From Bacteroidota bacterium (lineage in GTDB: Bacteria > Bacteroidota > Bacteroidia > Chitinophagales > JADIYW01): a stretch of 62,076 bases of DNA. Within the stretch, counting starts at the first letter, position 1, and each line of letters opens with the position of its first letter. Below the pieces are notes generated by a model, which was given only the letters and a program-made list of their open reading frames with translations, did not search any database and was not told the origin of the DNA. The translations under genes and the position numbers were made by a program. The DNA is taken from positions 1-62,076 of the forward strand of contig JAGQYE010000013.1 of NCBI GenBank assembly GCA_020436225.1, written 5' to 3'. Of the stretch, positions 16,870 to 24,914 are shown in pieces.

Positions 16870-17523
16870 TCAACTCCAACGTTCATCTAAAGCACATCTG
16901 TTTTGGTATTTTCCTAAATGCACTTTATCTTTATAATACGCCATTATTTCGCGCATATCTTTATCCATATCTCCCGAAGGATAAAATATCTTATCTATAA
17001 TTCCTTTCTTAATTTCAAAATCTAAATAACCTAAGGCTATCGGCACATTTGCTTTTATGGCAACATGATAAAAGCCGGTTTTCCATTGTGTACGTTTTCC
17101 GCGCGTACCTTCAGGCGTAATCACCATGCAAATTTTTTTCTCGTCTTTAATACTATTTGCCATGGCATCTACCAAGCTAATCCTTTTGGTGCTACCATCT
17201 TTCGGCGACCGATCAATCGGCGTTGCTCCTAAATAATACAACAACCAACTTAATGGCCAAAAAAACGCTTCTTTCTTTATTGCAATTTTTACGGGAATTT
17301 TTGCCAATACAAAAACTGCTTTTCCCAACACCATATCCCAAGCCGAAGTGTGCGGTGCTACTATCAACACACACTTATCTATCGGCAATATTACATCTAC
17401 ATCATACGTCCAACCTTTTACGTTTAGAATTAATTGAGAAATTATATTCAGCAACATATAGCTTTTTTTTGCAAAAATAAATGGAATACCATAAAAAATA
17501 CTCATCATAATCGAGTATTTCAT
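16870..17523 (-). CDS. Lysophospholipid acyltransferase family protein (PlsC-like), copy 2
   Basis: 217 residues with the acyltransferase HX4D catalytic motif (H58-TSAW-D63) and a second block TPEGTRGKRTQWKTGFYHVA that binds the glycerol phosphate in PlsC enzymes. A hydrophobic N-terminal segment fits membrane association. It is a paralogue of the gene just upstream (17544-18131), with matching blocks in the same order, so the pair arose by tandem duplication. Acyl donor and acceptor cannot be told from the sequence. Confidence 0.85.
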   Translation of the reverse strand: MKYSIMMSIFYGIPFIFAKKSYMLLNIISQLILNVKGWTYDVDVILPIDKCVLIVAPHTSAWDMVLGKAVFVLAKIPVKIAIKKEAFFWPLSWLLYYLGATPIDRSPKDGSTKRISLVDAMANSIKDEKKICMVITPEGTRGKRTQWKTGFYHVAIKANVPIALGYLDFEIKKGIIDKIFYPSGDMDKDMREIMAYYKDKVHLGKYQNRCALDERWS

Positions 17524-17543
17524 TCAAATAAAGTATAATTTAA

Positions 17544-18131
17544 TTAAGAAGAATAGCGCAAATCCACGCTAAATTTCTCCGGATGACAAGGTGTAATATC
17601 TTTATAAAATTCCATCATCGTGCGCATATCTTTTTCCAAATCAGTCGGATAAATAATTTTACCAATGCCTGCAACTTTATTTTTATAATCTAAATAACCC
17701 AACAAAATAGGCACATTTGCCATTTTTGCCGTATGCCAAAATCCGGTTTTCCATTCCGTACGTTTACTTCTTGTCCCTTCCGGCGTTACCATAATATGCA
17801 ACTCATCATTCTCATTAAATAAATTCACCATCGCTTCTACCATACTCGGTCTCGGATCGCCCGGTTTCTTTGGCGTTCTGTCAATGCCAATGCCACCCAT
17901 TCCAAGCATAATACTTTTAAACGGAAAGCGTATCCATTCTTTTTTTACAGTAAATTTTACAGGCAAATGCATCAAATCAAATGCGGCGCGGGCTATTACC
18001 AAATCCATATTTGCAGTATGTGGCGCCGCAATCACTATCGATTTTTTAAATTCTTTGATGGCTTCCGTTTGTAATTTCCAACCCAAAATTTTAAAAATAA
18101 AAACAAAAATCTTCCGTATCATAATACACAA
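17544..18131 (-). CDS. Lysophospholipid acyltransferase family protein (PlsC-like), copy 1
   Basis: 195 residues with H38-TANM-D43 (HX4D) and TPEGTRSKRTEWKTGFWHTA. It begins MCIMIRKIF; either Met is possible, and the second (18122) gives a more usual N-terminus. Twenty bases separate it from the second copy, so the two are probably one operon. Likely inner-membrane associated, acting in phospholipid or ornithine-lipid acylation. Confidence 0.84.
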   Translation of the reverse strand: MCIMIRKIFVFIFKILGWKLQTEAIKEFKKSIVIAAPHTANMDLVIARAAFDLMHLPVKFTVKKEWIRFPFKSIMLGMGGIGIDRTPKKPGDPRPSMVEAMVNLFNENDELHIMVTPEGTRSKRTEWKTGFWHTAKMANVPILLGYLDYKNKVAGIGKIIYPTDLEKDMRTMMEFYKDITPCHPEKFSVDLRYSS

Positions 18132-18190
18132 AGATGCACTATTTTTTTAAAATATTATTTGACGTTTCTCAAAACTCTTATTGATTATTT

Positions 18191-18306
18191 TTTGGGCGTT
18201 GCGCCGCCACGCCACAAATCTACGCTGGCGCCGCGCTATCCGCTGCAATGTTTTTTCCTGACGAAAATCAAAGCACAAAAAACATTTCCGCTTCTATCGC
18301 TAACGC
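18191..18306. repeat. GC-rich intergenic palindromic element
   Basis: In otherwise AT-rich DNA this patch reads TTTGGGCGTTGCGCCGCC, then GGCGCCGCGCTATCCGCTGC, then an inverted pair AATGTTTTTT / AAAAAACATT (18247-18256 with 18277-18286), and ends TTCCGCTTCTATCGCTAACG. The order GGGCGTT ... GCTATCCGCTGCAA ... inverted T/A arms ... CCGCTTCTAT ... CTAACGC matches a dispersed intergenic element that I recall from many Bacteroidota; this is memory, not a search. The rest of the gap to 18429 is a leader with TATCTTTA and repeated AAATCTG words. Confidence 0.55.
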
Positions 18307-18429
18307 AAAGTCAACGTACGTTAACCATCAAAAAATTTATAAAAATAGTTGCTATAACAACTAAATTGTTTATCTTTAATTGTGTAAATCATAAATCTGT
18401 ATTCATAAATCTGAAATCTTAATTCCATC

Positions 18430-19659
18430 ATGTCTGATTTTATTAAATCGTTTGAAGAAAAAGCACCCGAAATCATTTTTGAATGGAACGATACCAAAAC
18501 AGAAGCACAAGGTTGGCTAGTCATCAACTCCTTGCGAGGCGGTGCTGCAGGCGGTGGCACACGCATGCGTAAAGGATTAACTAAGCACGAAGTAACTTCC
18601 TTAGCAAAAACCATGGAAATCAAATTTTCTGTTTCCGGTCCGGCAATTGGTGGTGCAAAATCAGGTATCAATTTCGACCCAAACGATCCAAGAAAAAAAG
18701 GTGTTTTAGAACGTTGGTTTAAAGCCGTTGCTCCAATACTTAAAAGCTATTATGGCACCGGCGGCGATATGAATATCGACGAAATAGACGAAGTTATTCC
18801 GATTACCGAAGAATATGGCATTTGGCATCCGCAAGAAGGTATTGTAAATGGTCATTATCATCCAAAAGAACGCGACAAAATCAATAAAATCGGGCAATTG
18901 CGCGTAGGCGTTTCCAAACTCATCGAAGATGAAGATTATACGCCTTCCAAAAAAGCAGGCTATTTAGTTGCCGATATGATTACAGGTTTCGGCGTTGCCG
19001 AATCGGTAAAACATTATTATCAACTTTTTAAAAAAGAAGATATCAAAAATAAAAAAGCCACGATACAAGGTTTTGGAAATGTGGGTGCAGCAGCAGCTTA
19101 TTTCCTGGCACAAGAAGGCGTAAAAATCACCGGAATTATTGATATCACAGGCGCACTTATCGACGAAAAAGGACTCGACTTTGAGCGAATAAAATCCTTG
19201 TTTTTAAACAGGAAAAACAACAAACTCTACCATAAAAAATTGATGCCGTTCAAAAACGCACAAACAGCATTTTGGAAAACCAAAGCCGATATTTTTATTC
19301 CTGCGGCAGGCTCGCGATTTGTTACAGAAGATAATTTAGATGCTATGCTGAATGCAGGGATTGAAGTAATTTCTTCCGGTGCAAACGTACCGTTTAATGA
19401 TCCTGAAATTTTTTACGGGAAAATATTAAACAAAGCTGATGCCAACATTGCTGTCATTCCTGATTTTATTGCCAATTGCGGTATGGCACGTGTGTTTGCC
19501 TATCTTATGCATAAAAATGTAAAAATTACGGATGATGCCATTTTTCAAGATGTTTCAAAAACCATCTATCAAGCATTGTATAAGATTTATAAGAAAGATA
19601 AAAAGAAAAATTTTTTAACCAAAAAAGCATTGCAACTTGCTATTGAAGAGTTAAGTTGA
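18430..19659 (+). CDS. Glu/Leu/Phe/Val dehydrogenase family protein
   Basis: A 409-residue NAD(P)-dependent amino-acid dehydrogenase. The N-terminal catalytic domain has LRGGAAGGGTRM and the catalytic-lysine motif GGAKSGI; YGTGGDMNIDEIDEV supplies the catalytic Asp. The Rossmann part has IQGFGNVGAAAAYFL (about residue 216). Substrate preference (glutamate, branched-chain or phenylalanine) is not readable by eye. Its position just upstream of a phenylalanine/tyrosine degradation cluster suggests a role in amino-acid breakdown or ammonia release, but the gap to hmgA is 145 bases, so shared transcription is uncertain. Confidence 0.88.
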   Translation: MSDFIKSFEEKAPEIIFEWNDTKTEAQGWLVINSLRGGAAGGGTRMRKGLTKHEVTSLAKTMEIKFSVSGPAIGGAKSGINFDPNDPRKKGVLERWFKAVAPILKSYYGTGGDMNIDEIDEVIPITEEYGIWHPQEGIVNGHYHPKERDKINKIGQLRVGVSKLIEDEDYTPSKKAGYLVADMITGFGVAESVKHYYQLFKKEDIKNKKATIQGFGNVGAAAAYFLAQEGVKITGIIDITGALIDEKGLDFERIKSLFLNRKNNKLYHKKLMPFKNAQTAFWKTKADIFIPAAGSRFVTEDNLDAMLNAGIEVISSGANVPFNDPEIFYGKILNKADANIAVIPDFIANCGMARVFAYLMHKNVKITDDAIFQDVSKTIYQALYKIYKKDKKKNFLTKKALQLAIEELS

Positions 19660-19661
19660 TG

Positions 19662-19797
19662 AATTTGATAATTTGGAAATATGATAATTTGATGAGTAAA
19701 ATAATGAGCAAAATAACATAGCGTACATTAATTATTTCAAGTTTCAATTTTCACATAAGTGAATTATCAAATCAATACATTGTCAAATTATCAAATT
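19662..19797. repeat. Word-built intergenic inverted repeat, dehydrogenase-hmgA
   Basis: AATTTGATAATTTG (19662-19675), starting two bases after the upstream stop, is the exact inverse of CAAATTATCAAATT (19784-19797), which ends seven bases before the hmgA ATG. Both arms contain further degenerate copies of GATAATTTG / CAAATTATC. The same words recur after the GH1 gene at the window end (61960-61985). Confidence 0.65.
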
Positions 19798-19804
19798 AAA
19801 AATT

Positions 19805-20962
19805 ATGCCTATCTATCATCATCTCGGAAAAATACCGCAAAAACGGCATACTGTTTTCAAATCAGAAAATGGAAATTTTTATTACGAACAATTATTCGGC
19901 ACTGAAGGATTTCATGGACATTCGTCTTTATTATATCACGTACATCGACCAACTCAAGTAAAAGAAATTTTATCATCAAAAGATGTTACACCAAAAATTG
20001 CCATCGAAAAAAATATAAAAGCTTTACTATTACAAGGATTTCAAATTGAACCATCGGACGATTTTTTAGATAGCAGAAAAGATTTATTGGTAAACAGCGA
20101 TTGTGTAATTGGTTTGGCTGCACCACGCAAATCATTGACGACCTATTTCTATAAAAATGCGGATGCTGATGAAATGATTTTTATTCATAAAGGAAGCGGA
20201 ACACTTCGCACTTTTATGGGCAACATTCCATTTGAGTATGGCGATTATTTAATCATTCCGCGCGGCATGATTTATCAAATTGAATTTAATACAGATGAAA
20301 ATCGATTACTATACTTAGAATCGCATGCGCCCATATATACACCGAAACGTTATAAGAATTTATCCGGGCAATTATTAGAACATGCACCATTTTGTGAGCG
20401 CGATTTTAAATTGCCAGCAACATTAGAAACACACGATGAAAAAGGCGACTTCCTTATCAAAATAAAAAAACAAAATACACTGCACGAGTTTGTTTATGCT
20501 ACGCATCCGTTTGATGTGGTTGGTTACGATGGCTATAATTTTCCTTATGGTTTCAGTATACATAATTTCGAACCTGTAACAGGACGCGTGCATCAACCAC
20601 CACCGGTGCATCAAACATTTGAAACAAATACTTTGGTAGTTTGCTCTTTTTGTCCTCGTTTATACGATTATCATCCTTTGGCAATTCCGGCACCTTACAA
20701 CCATAGCAATATCGACAGCGACGAAGTGTTGTATTATGTAGACGGCGATTTTATGAGCAGAAATAATATTGAACAAGGTCATATCACATTACATCCAAAA
20801 GGAATTCCACACGGACCGGCACCCGGCGCGATGGAACGCAGCATCGGACAAAAAGAGACACAAGAATTGGCTGTAATGATTGACACGTTTAAACCTTTAA
20901 TGGTAACAGAAAACGCGATGAAAATTGATGATGGAAAATATTATAAAAGTTGGTTAGAATAA
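19805..20962 (+). CDS. hmgA: Homogentisate 1,2-dioxygenase
   Basis: 385 residues, cupin-type Fe(II) enzyme that opens the ring of homogentisate to maleylacetoacetate. Landmarks are the early GTEGFHGHSSLLYHVHRPT stretch, YGDYLIIPRGMIYQIEF in the N-terminal cupin half, HAPFCERDFKLP, and the C-terminal part HQTFETNTLVVCSFCPR and ITLHPKGIPHGPAPG with His ligands. It is shorter than the roughly 430-440 residue proteobacterial and animal enzymes, as in other Bacteroidota. First gene of the run hmgA-hpd-marR-fah-phhA. Confidence 0.93.
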   Translation: MPIYHHLGKIPQKRHTVFKSENGNFYYEQLFGTEGFHGHSSLLYHVHRPTQVKEILSSKDVTPKIAIEKNIKALLLQGFQIEPSDDFLDSRKDLLVNSDCVIGLAAPRKSLTTYFYKNADADEMIFIHKGSGTLRTFMGNIPFEYGDYLIIPRGMIYQIEFNTDENRLLYLESHAPIYTPKRYKNLSGQLLEHAPFCERDFKLPATLETHDEKGDFLIKIKKQNTLHEFVYATHPFDVVGYDGYNFPYGFSIHNFEPVTGRVHQPPPVHQTFETNTLVVCSFCPRLYDYHPLAIPAPYNHSNIDSDEVLYYVDGDFMSRNNIEQGHITLHPKGIPHGPAPGAMERSIGQKETQELAVMIDTFKPLMVTENAMKIDDGKYYKSWLE

Positions 20963-20986
20963 TTTGTTGAAATGATTTTTCCTTAA

Positions 20987-22147
20987 ATGGAAATTTCAAA
21001 AAATTATAGAATGGAAAAATTAGAAAAAATATTCGAAGGTGCACAAGATTTTTTGCCATTGCTCGGCACTGATTATGTTGAGTTGTATATTGGCAATGCT
21101 AAGCAAGCAGCGCATTATTATAAAACAGCTTTCGGGTTTCAATCGCTGGCTTATTCAGGTTTAGAAACCGGCGTAAAAGACAAGGCATCTTATGTATTAA
21201 AACAAGATAAAATCAGATTGGTATTAACAACGCCGCTTACTTCAGATTCTGTCATCAACCAACATATCGTAAAGCACGGTGATGGTGTAAAAATAATTGC
21301 ACTTTGGGTAGATGATGCCACTCAATCGTTTGAAGAAACGACTAAGCGCGGTGCCAAACCTTTTATGCAACCAACAATAGAAAAAGATGAATTTGGTGAA
21401 GTAGTGCGTTCCGGCATTTATACGTATGGCGAAACCGTTCATATTTTTGTAGAAAGAAAAAATTACAACGGCATTTTTTTGCCGGGATATCAAGCATGGA
21501 AATCAACCTATAATCCGGGAAGTGTCGGGTTAAAATACATCGACCACATGGTTGGAAATGTGGGTTGGAATGAAATGAATATTTGGGTAAAATGGTATGA
21601 AGACGTAATGGGTTTTGTAAATTTCCTTTCGTTCGATGATAAACAAATCCATACCGAATATTCAGCCTTAATGAGTAAAGTGATGAGCAATGGAAATGGT
21701 AGAATAAAATTTCCAATTAACGAACCAGCTGAAGGTGAAAAAAAATCGCAAATTGAAGAATACTTAGATTTCTATGAAAGTCAAGGTGTGCAACATATTG
21801 CCGTTGCTACTGACGATATCATTTCAACCATAACACAAATGCTGAAAAATGGTGTCGAGTTTTTATCGGCGCCACCACATACCTATTACGAAGATATTCC
21901 GAATCGTTTGGGTGCACATTTTCAGGAAATGAAAGAAGATATTTCTATATTAGAAAAATTGGGAATTTTAATTGATGCTGACGAAGATGGTTATTTGTTG
22001 CAAATTTTTACCAAGCCGGTACAAGACAGACCAACATTATTTTTTGAAATTATACAACGTATGGGCGCAAAAGGATTTGGAGCCGGCAACTTCAAAGCCT
22101 TATTTGAAAGCATAGAAAGAGAACAAGCAAAACGAGGGACACTTTAA
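20987..22147 (+). CDS. hpd: 4-hydroxyphenylpyruvate dioxygenase
   Basis: Up to 386 residues with two VOC (vicinal oxygen chelate) domains. It converts 4-hydroxyphenylpyruvate to homogentisate, the substrate of the upstream enzyme. The three iron ligands are visible: His in YIDHMVGNV, His in VQHIAVATDDI, and Glu in FFEIIQRMGAKGFGAGNFKALFESIE near the C-terminus. The first Met (20987) may be upstream of the true start; Met9 (21011) gives the usual N-terminus. Only 24 bases after hmgA, so co-transcribed. Confidence 0.95.
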   Translation: MEISKNYRMEKLEKIFEGAQDFLPLLGTDYVELYIGNAKQAAHYYKTAFGFQSLAYSGLETGVKDKASYVLKQDKIRLVLTTPLTSDSVINQHIVKHGDGVKIIALWVDDATQSFEETTKRGAKPFMQPTIEKDEFGEVVRSGIYTYGETVHIFVERKNYNGIFLPGYQAWKSTYNPGSVGLKYIDHMVGNVGWNEMNIWVKWYEDVMGFVNFLSFDDKQIHTEYSALMSKVMSNGNGRIKFPINEPAEGEKKSQIEEYLDFYESQGVQHIAVATDDIISTITQMLKNGVEFLSAPPHTYYEDIPNRLGAHFQEMKEDISILEKLGILIDADEDGYLLQIFTKPVQDRPTLFFEIIQRMGAKGFGAGNFKALFESIEREQAKRGTL

Positions 22148-22157
22148 AAAACAAAAA

Positions 22158-22199
22158 GTATATAGTAGTAAGTAGCAAGAAAATCTTATTACTTTATAC
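22158..22199. repeat. Word-built intergenic hairpin, hpd-marR
   Basis: GTATATAGTAGTAAG (22158-22172) and CTTATTACTTTATAC (22185-22199) form a 15-position stem with 13 Watson-Crick pairs, one G-T and one mismatch around a 12-base loop. No T run follows. The marR leader after it is nearly G-free. Confidence 0.65.
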
Positions 22200-22220
22200 A
22201 TTATTCTTAATACTAAAAAA

Positions 22221-22640
22221 ATGAACTTTAATTACGGATACATACTCGAATCAACAGCAAAGAAAATTAAATTAGAATTGCAACGCAAGTTCAATGAAAT
22301 TGGTGTAGATATTACCGTGGATCAATGGGTAGTTCTATTTGAATTGCACACGCACGGCACACAAAATCAAGTTGCTTTGTGCGAACATTGTTCTAAAGAT
22401 GCACCAACTATAACGCGCATCATCGACTTATTATTAAAGAAAGAACTCGTCAACCGTGATGGCTGTACTGAAGACAGAAGACGTTTTAATATTTCGCTCA
22501 GCAAAAAAGGGAAACAATTGATACAAAAATTACTTCCTGTCATCATCGAATTTAGAATAAAAGGTTGGCACGGATTAACAGAAAAAGATATCGCACATAT
22601 AGAACGCATTACCAATAAAATACAAGAAAATTTATCTTAA
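22221..22640 (+). CDS. MarR-family transcriptional regulator
   Basis: 139 residues with a winged helix-turn-helix: VDITVDQWVVLFELHTHGTQNQVALCEHCSKDAPTITRIIDLLLKKELVNRDGCTEDRRRFNISLSKKG. The DNA-binding wing motif DRRRF matches the family's DxRxx signature. It sits inside the tyrosine-degradation run, so it is the likely local regulator; MarR proteins usually repress and release on binding an aromatic ligand. Two cysteines (CEHC) in the HTH region are unusual and might make it redox- or metal-responsive; that is speculation. Confidence 0.9.
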   Translation: MNFNYGYILESTAKKIKLELQRKFNEIGVDITVDQWVVLFELHTHGTQNQVALCEHCSKDAPTITRIIDLLLKKELVNRDGCTEDRRRFNISLSKKGKQLIQKLLPVIIEFRIKGWHGLTEKDIAHIERITNKIQENLS

Positions 22641-22683
22641 TTTCTATGTGAACTTAGTGCCTAAGTGGTTTAAAAAATATAAA

Positions 22684-23922
22684 ATGACAATACAAGAACT
22701 CAATCAAAACAACGACCATTTTACCATACACAATTTACCTTATGGTGTCTTCTCAACGCCAACAAAATCGGCACGTGCAGGCGTTGCTATCGGAAATTAT
22801 ATTGTCGATTTGGCTAAACTATTTGAATTAAACTTTTTTGATGGTATTATAGCAACTAATGTTTTTGCTCAAGATGCGTTGAACGATTTTATTGCATTAG
22901 GCAAACATACACATCTAATTGTTCGACAAAAATTACAAACATTATTAAAGGAAGAAAGTCCATTTTTTCAAGAATATGCCAGCAATTTTATTTACAAACA
23001 ATGCGAAGCAAAAATGCATCTTCCGGTTCGCATCGGTGATTACACCGATTTTTATTCTTCTGAAGAACATGCCAGCAATGTAGGGAAAATGTTTCGACCA
23101 AATGCAGCACCATTAATGCCTAATTGGAAACACATGCCAATCGCTTATCACGGAAGAAGTTCTTCTATCATTACAACAAACACCAACATCAAGCGACCAA
23201 ATGGCCAAATTATAAAATCAATTCTTGAAGATGGCACACATGAAATTATTTATTCAGCATCTAAAACTTTAGATATTGAAATAGAATTAGGATTTATCAT
23301 CGGAAAGGAAAATCAGCTGGGAACATCAATAAATACAGGCGATGCCACCGATTATATTTTTGGTGTTGTATTGCTTAATGATTTTTCTGCACGAGATATT
23401 CAACGTTGGGAATATCAACCGCTCGGTCCATTCTTAGGAAAAAATTTCGCAACATCTATTTCTCCTTGGATTATTCCATACGAAGCACTTAAAGAATTTT
23501 TGGTAGATGCACCAACTCAATCGACGGAAGTATTGCCTTATCTACAAGAACAAAACAGAAAAAATTTTGACATAGAAATTACCTTTGAAATTGAAACAAA
23601 AGAAAAGCAAAAAGGAATAGCCGCAGTTACCAACTCAAAATATTTATATTGGACAGCCGAGCAACAAATTGCGCATCACACTGTAAATGGTTGTAATCTG
23701 CGTATTGGCGACATTTTTGGAACCGGCACCATTTCCGGAAAAGAAAAAAATAGTTTTGGTAGTTTGTTAGAATTAACTTGGAACGGCAAAGAAAAAATAA
23801 AAATTGGAAATGAAGAACGAACTTTTTTACAAGATGGCGACACCGTTATTCTTAGTGCTGTTTGTAAAAATGAAAAAATAAAAATCGGTTTTGGCGAGCT
23901 AAGAAATATGATAATGGAATAA
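22684..23922 (+). CDS. fah: Fumarylacetoacetase
   Basis: 412 residues from the ATG at 22684. A GTG-started frame reaches back to 22648, but the extra 12 residues lie in a low-complexity leader and NLPYGVFSTP is the normal Fah beginning. The enzyme hydrolyses fumarylacetoacetate to fumarate and acetoacetate, the last step of tyrosine breakdown. Signatures: ADFYSSEEHA-like DYTDFYSSEEHASNVG (catalytic Ca-Asp and His), LDIEIELGFIIG and NDFSARDIQRWEYQPLGPF, GTGTISG and FGSLLELTWNG. Maleylacetoacetate isomerase, needed before this step, is not in the window. Confidence 0.95.
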   Translation: MTIQELNQNNDHFTIHNLPYGVFSTPTKSARAGVAIGNYIVDLAKLFELNFFDGIIATNVFAQDALNDFIALGKHTHLIVRQKLQTLLKEESPFFQEYASNFIYKQCEAKMHLPVRIGDYTDFYSSEEHASNVGKMFRPNAAPLMPNWKHMPIAYHGRSSSIITTNTNIKRPNGQIIKSILEDGTHEIIYSASKTLDIEIELGFIIGKENQLGTSINTGDATDYIFGVVLLNDFSARDIQRWEYQPLGPFLGKNFATSISPWIIPYEALKEFLVDAPTQSTEVLPYLQEQNRKNFDIEITFEIETKEKQKGIAAVTNSKYLYWTAEQQIAHHTVNGCNLRIGDIFGTGTISGKEKNSFGSLLELTWNGKEKIKIGNEERTFLQDGDTVILSAVCKNEKIKIGFGELRNMIME

Positions 23923-23941
23923 TGAAAAAATGAAAAAAATC

Positions 23942-23968
23942 TTACTACTCACTATTTACTACTCACTA
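23942..23968 (+). repeat. Tandem 13-bp repeat in the phhA leader
   Basis: TTACTACTCACTA occurs twice (23942-23954 and 23956-23968), one base apart, directly before the phhA ATG. The 36 bases before the ATG contain no G. The word CTACTCACTACT resembles the complement of the AGTAGTAAG word in the hpd-marR gap. Confidence 0.6.
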
Positions 23969-23975
23969 CTATAAT

Positions 23976-24752
23976 ATGTTTGGCTTACAACAAGAATATG
24001 ATAAATATACCGAAGAAGATTTCTTGGTTTGGAAATTGTTGTTTCAACGTCAACGCGTTTTGCTGCAAAATATGGCATCAAACGAATTTATTGAAGGCAT
24101 GGATGAAATGCAATTTAACGAAGATAAAATTCCCGATTTTAAATATGTCAATGAAGTATTAGCTAAGTCAACCGGTTGGCAAATTGAAGTAGTGCCGGGC
24201 TTAATTCCTGACAAAGATTTTTTTGAATTGCTCGCCAATAAAAAATTTCCATCGTCCACTTGGTTGCGCAAATTAGAGCAGTTAGATTACTTGGAAGAGC
24301 CCGATATGTTTCACGATTGCTTTGCGCACATGCCATTGCTGGCCGAACAATTTTTCGTTGATTACTTGCAGGAACTTTCTAAAATTGCTTTGCGTTATAT
24401 TGACGATGCTTTAGCCATCGAGCTTATCGGACGCATTTATTGGTTTACGGTTGAGTTTGGATTAATTCAGCAACAAAATGGAATGCGCATTTATGGCGCC
24501 GGCATTTTATCTTCGAGTGGCGAAAGTATTTTTTGTTTGAGTGAAAAAGCTAACAGAAAATCGTTCAATGTAAAAGAAATTATGGAAATGCATTATTATA
24601 AAGATCATTATCAGGATAGATATTACGTCATCAACACGTACAAGGATTTATTTGATGCCATTCCGGATATAGATAAACTAATGGAACACGCATTAAAAAT
24701 CATTCCACATGATAAAACGATAAATGCAACGCCATTAGATTTTAAATTATAA
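23976..24752 (+). CDS. phhA: Phenylalanine 4-monooxygenase
   Basis: 258 residues, a pterin-dependent non-haem iron hydroxylase that turns phenylalanine into tyrosine. The iron ligands are the two His in MFHDCFAHMPLL (HDxxxH) and the Glu in FTVEFGL; YGAGILSSSGE is the following conserved loop. It is a bacterial-type single catalytic domain without an ACT regulatory domain. No pterin-carbinolamine dehydratase gene is nearby. It feeds tyrosine into hpd-hmgA-fah through an aminotransferase not in the window. Confidence 0.95.
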   Translation: MFGLQQEYDKYTEEDFLVWKLLFQRQRVLLQNMASNEFIEGMDEMQFNEDKIPDFKYVNEVLAKSTGWQIEVVPGLIPDKDFFELLANKKFPSSTWLRKLEQLDYLEEPDMFHDCFAHMPLLAEQFFVDYLQELSKIALRYIDDALAIELIGRIYWFTVEFGLIQQQNGMRIYGAGILSSSGESIFCLSEKANRKSFNVKEIMEMHYYKDHYQDRYYVINTYKDLFDAIPDIDKLMEHALKIIPHDKTINATPLDFKL

Positions 24753-24755
24753 ATA

Positions 24756-24911
24756 ATGAAAAAGCATACGCTTAAAAGAATAAAATCCAGCATTAGAAAA
24801 AAACAAATTAGCGATGGTTTTTTCGACGGACGTTTTGCACCCAAAATTCAACCCAACAAAAAGAAGCAACAGAATAAAAAACAATGCAGATTAAAAATTG
24901 AACTCGACTAA
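24756..24911 (+). CDS. Small basic protein of 51 residues
   Basis: An open frame filling the space between phhA (3 bases upstream) and the flavin reductase-like gene (3 bases downstream), in the same direction. It encodes MKKHTLKRIKSSIRKKQIS, then a short acidic-aromatic piece SDGFFDGRFAPKIQP, then a Lys/Gln/Asn-rich tail. About one third of residues are Lys or Arg. There is no signal peptide, membrane helix or Cys pair. The tight fit supports translation; the composition suggests RNA or ribosome binding, which is only an inference. No family recognised. Confidence 0.6.
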   Translation: MKKHTLKRIKSSIRKKQISDGFFDGRFAPKIQPNKKKQQNKKQCRLKIELD

Positions 24912-24914
24912 AAA

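Noticed and set aside
22648-22683. GTG-started N-terminal extension of fumarylacetoacetase
   Set aside because: The extra residues fall in a low-complexity leader, and the family N-terminus begins at the ATG at 22684.
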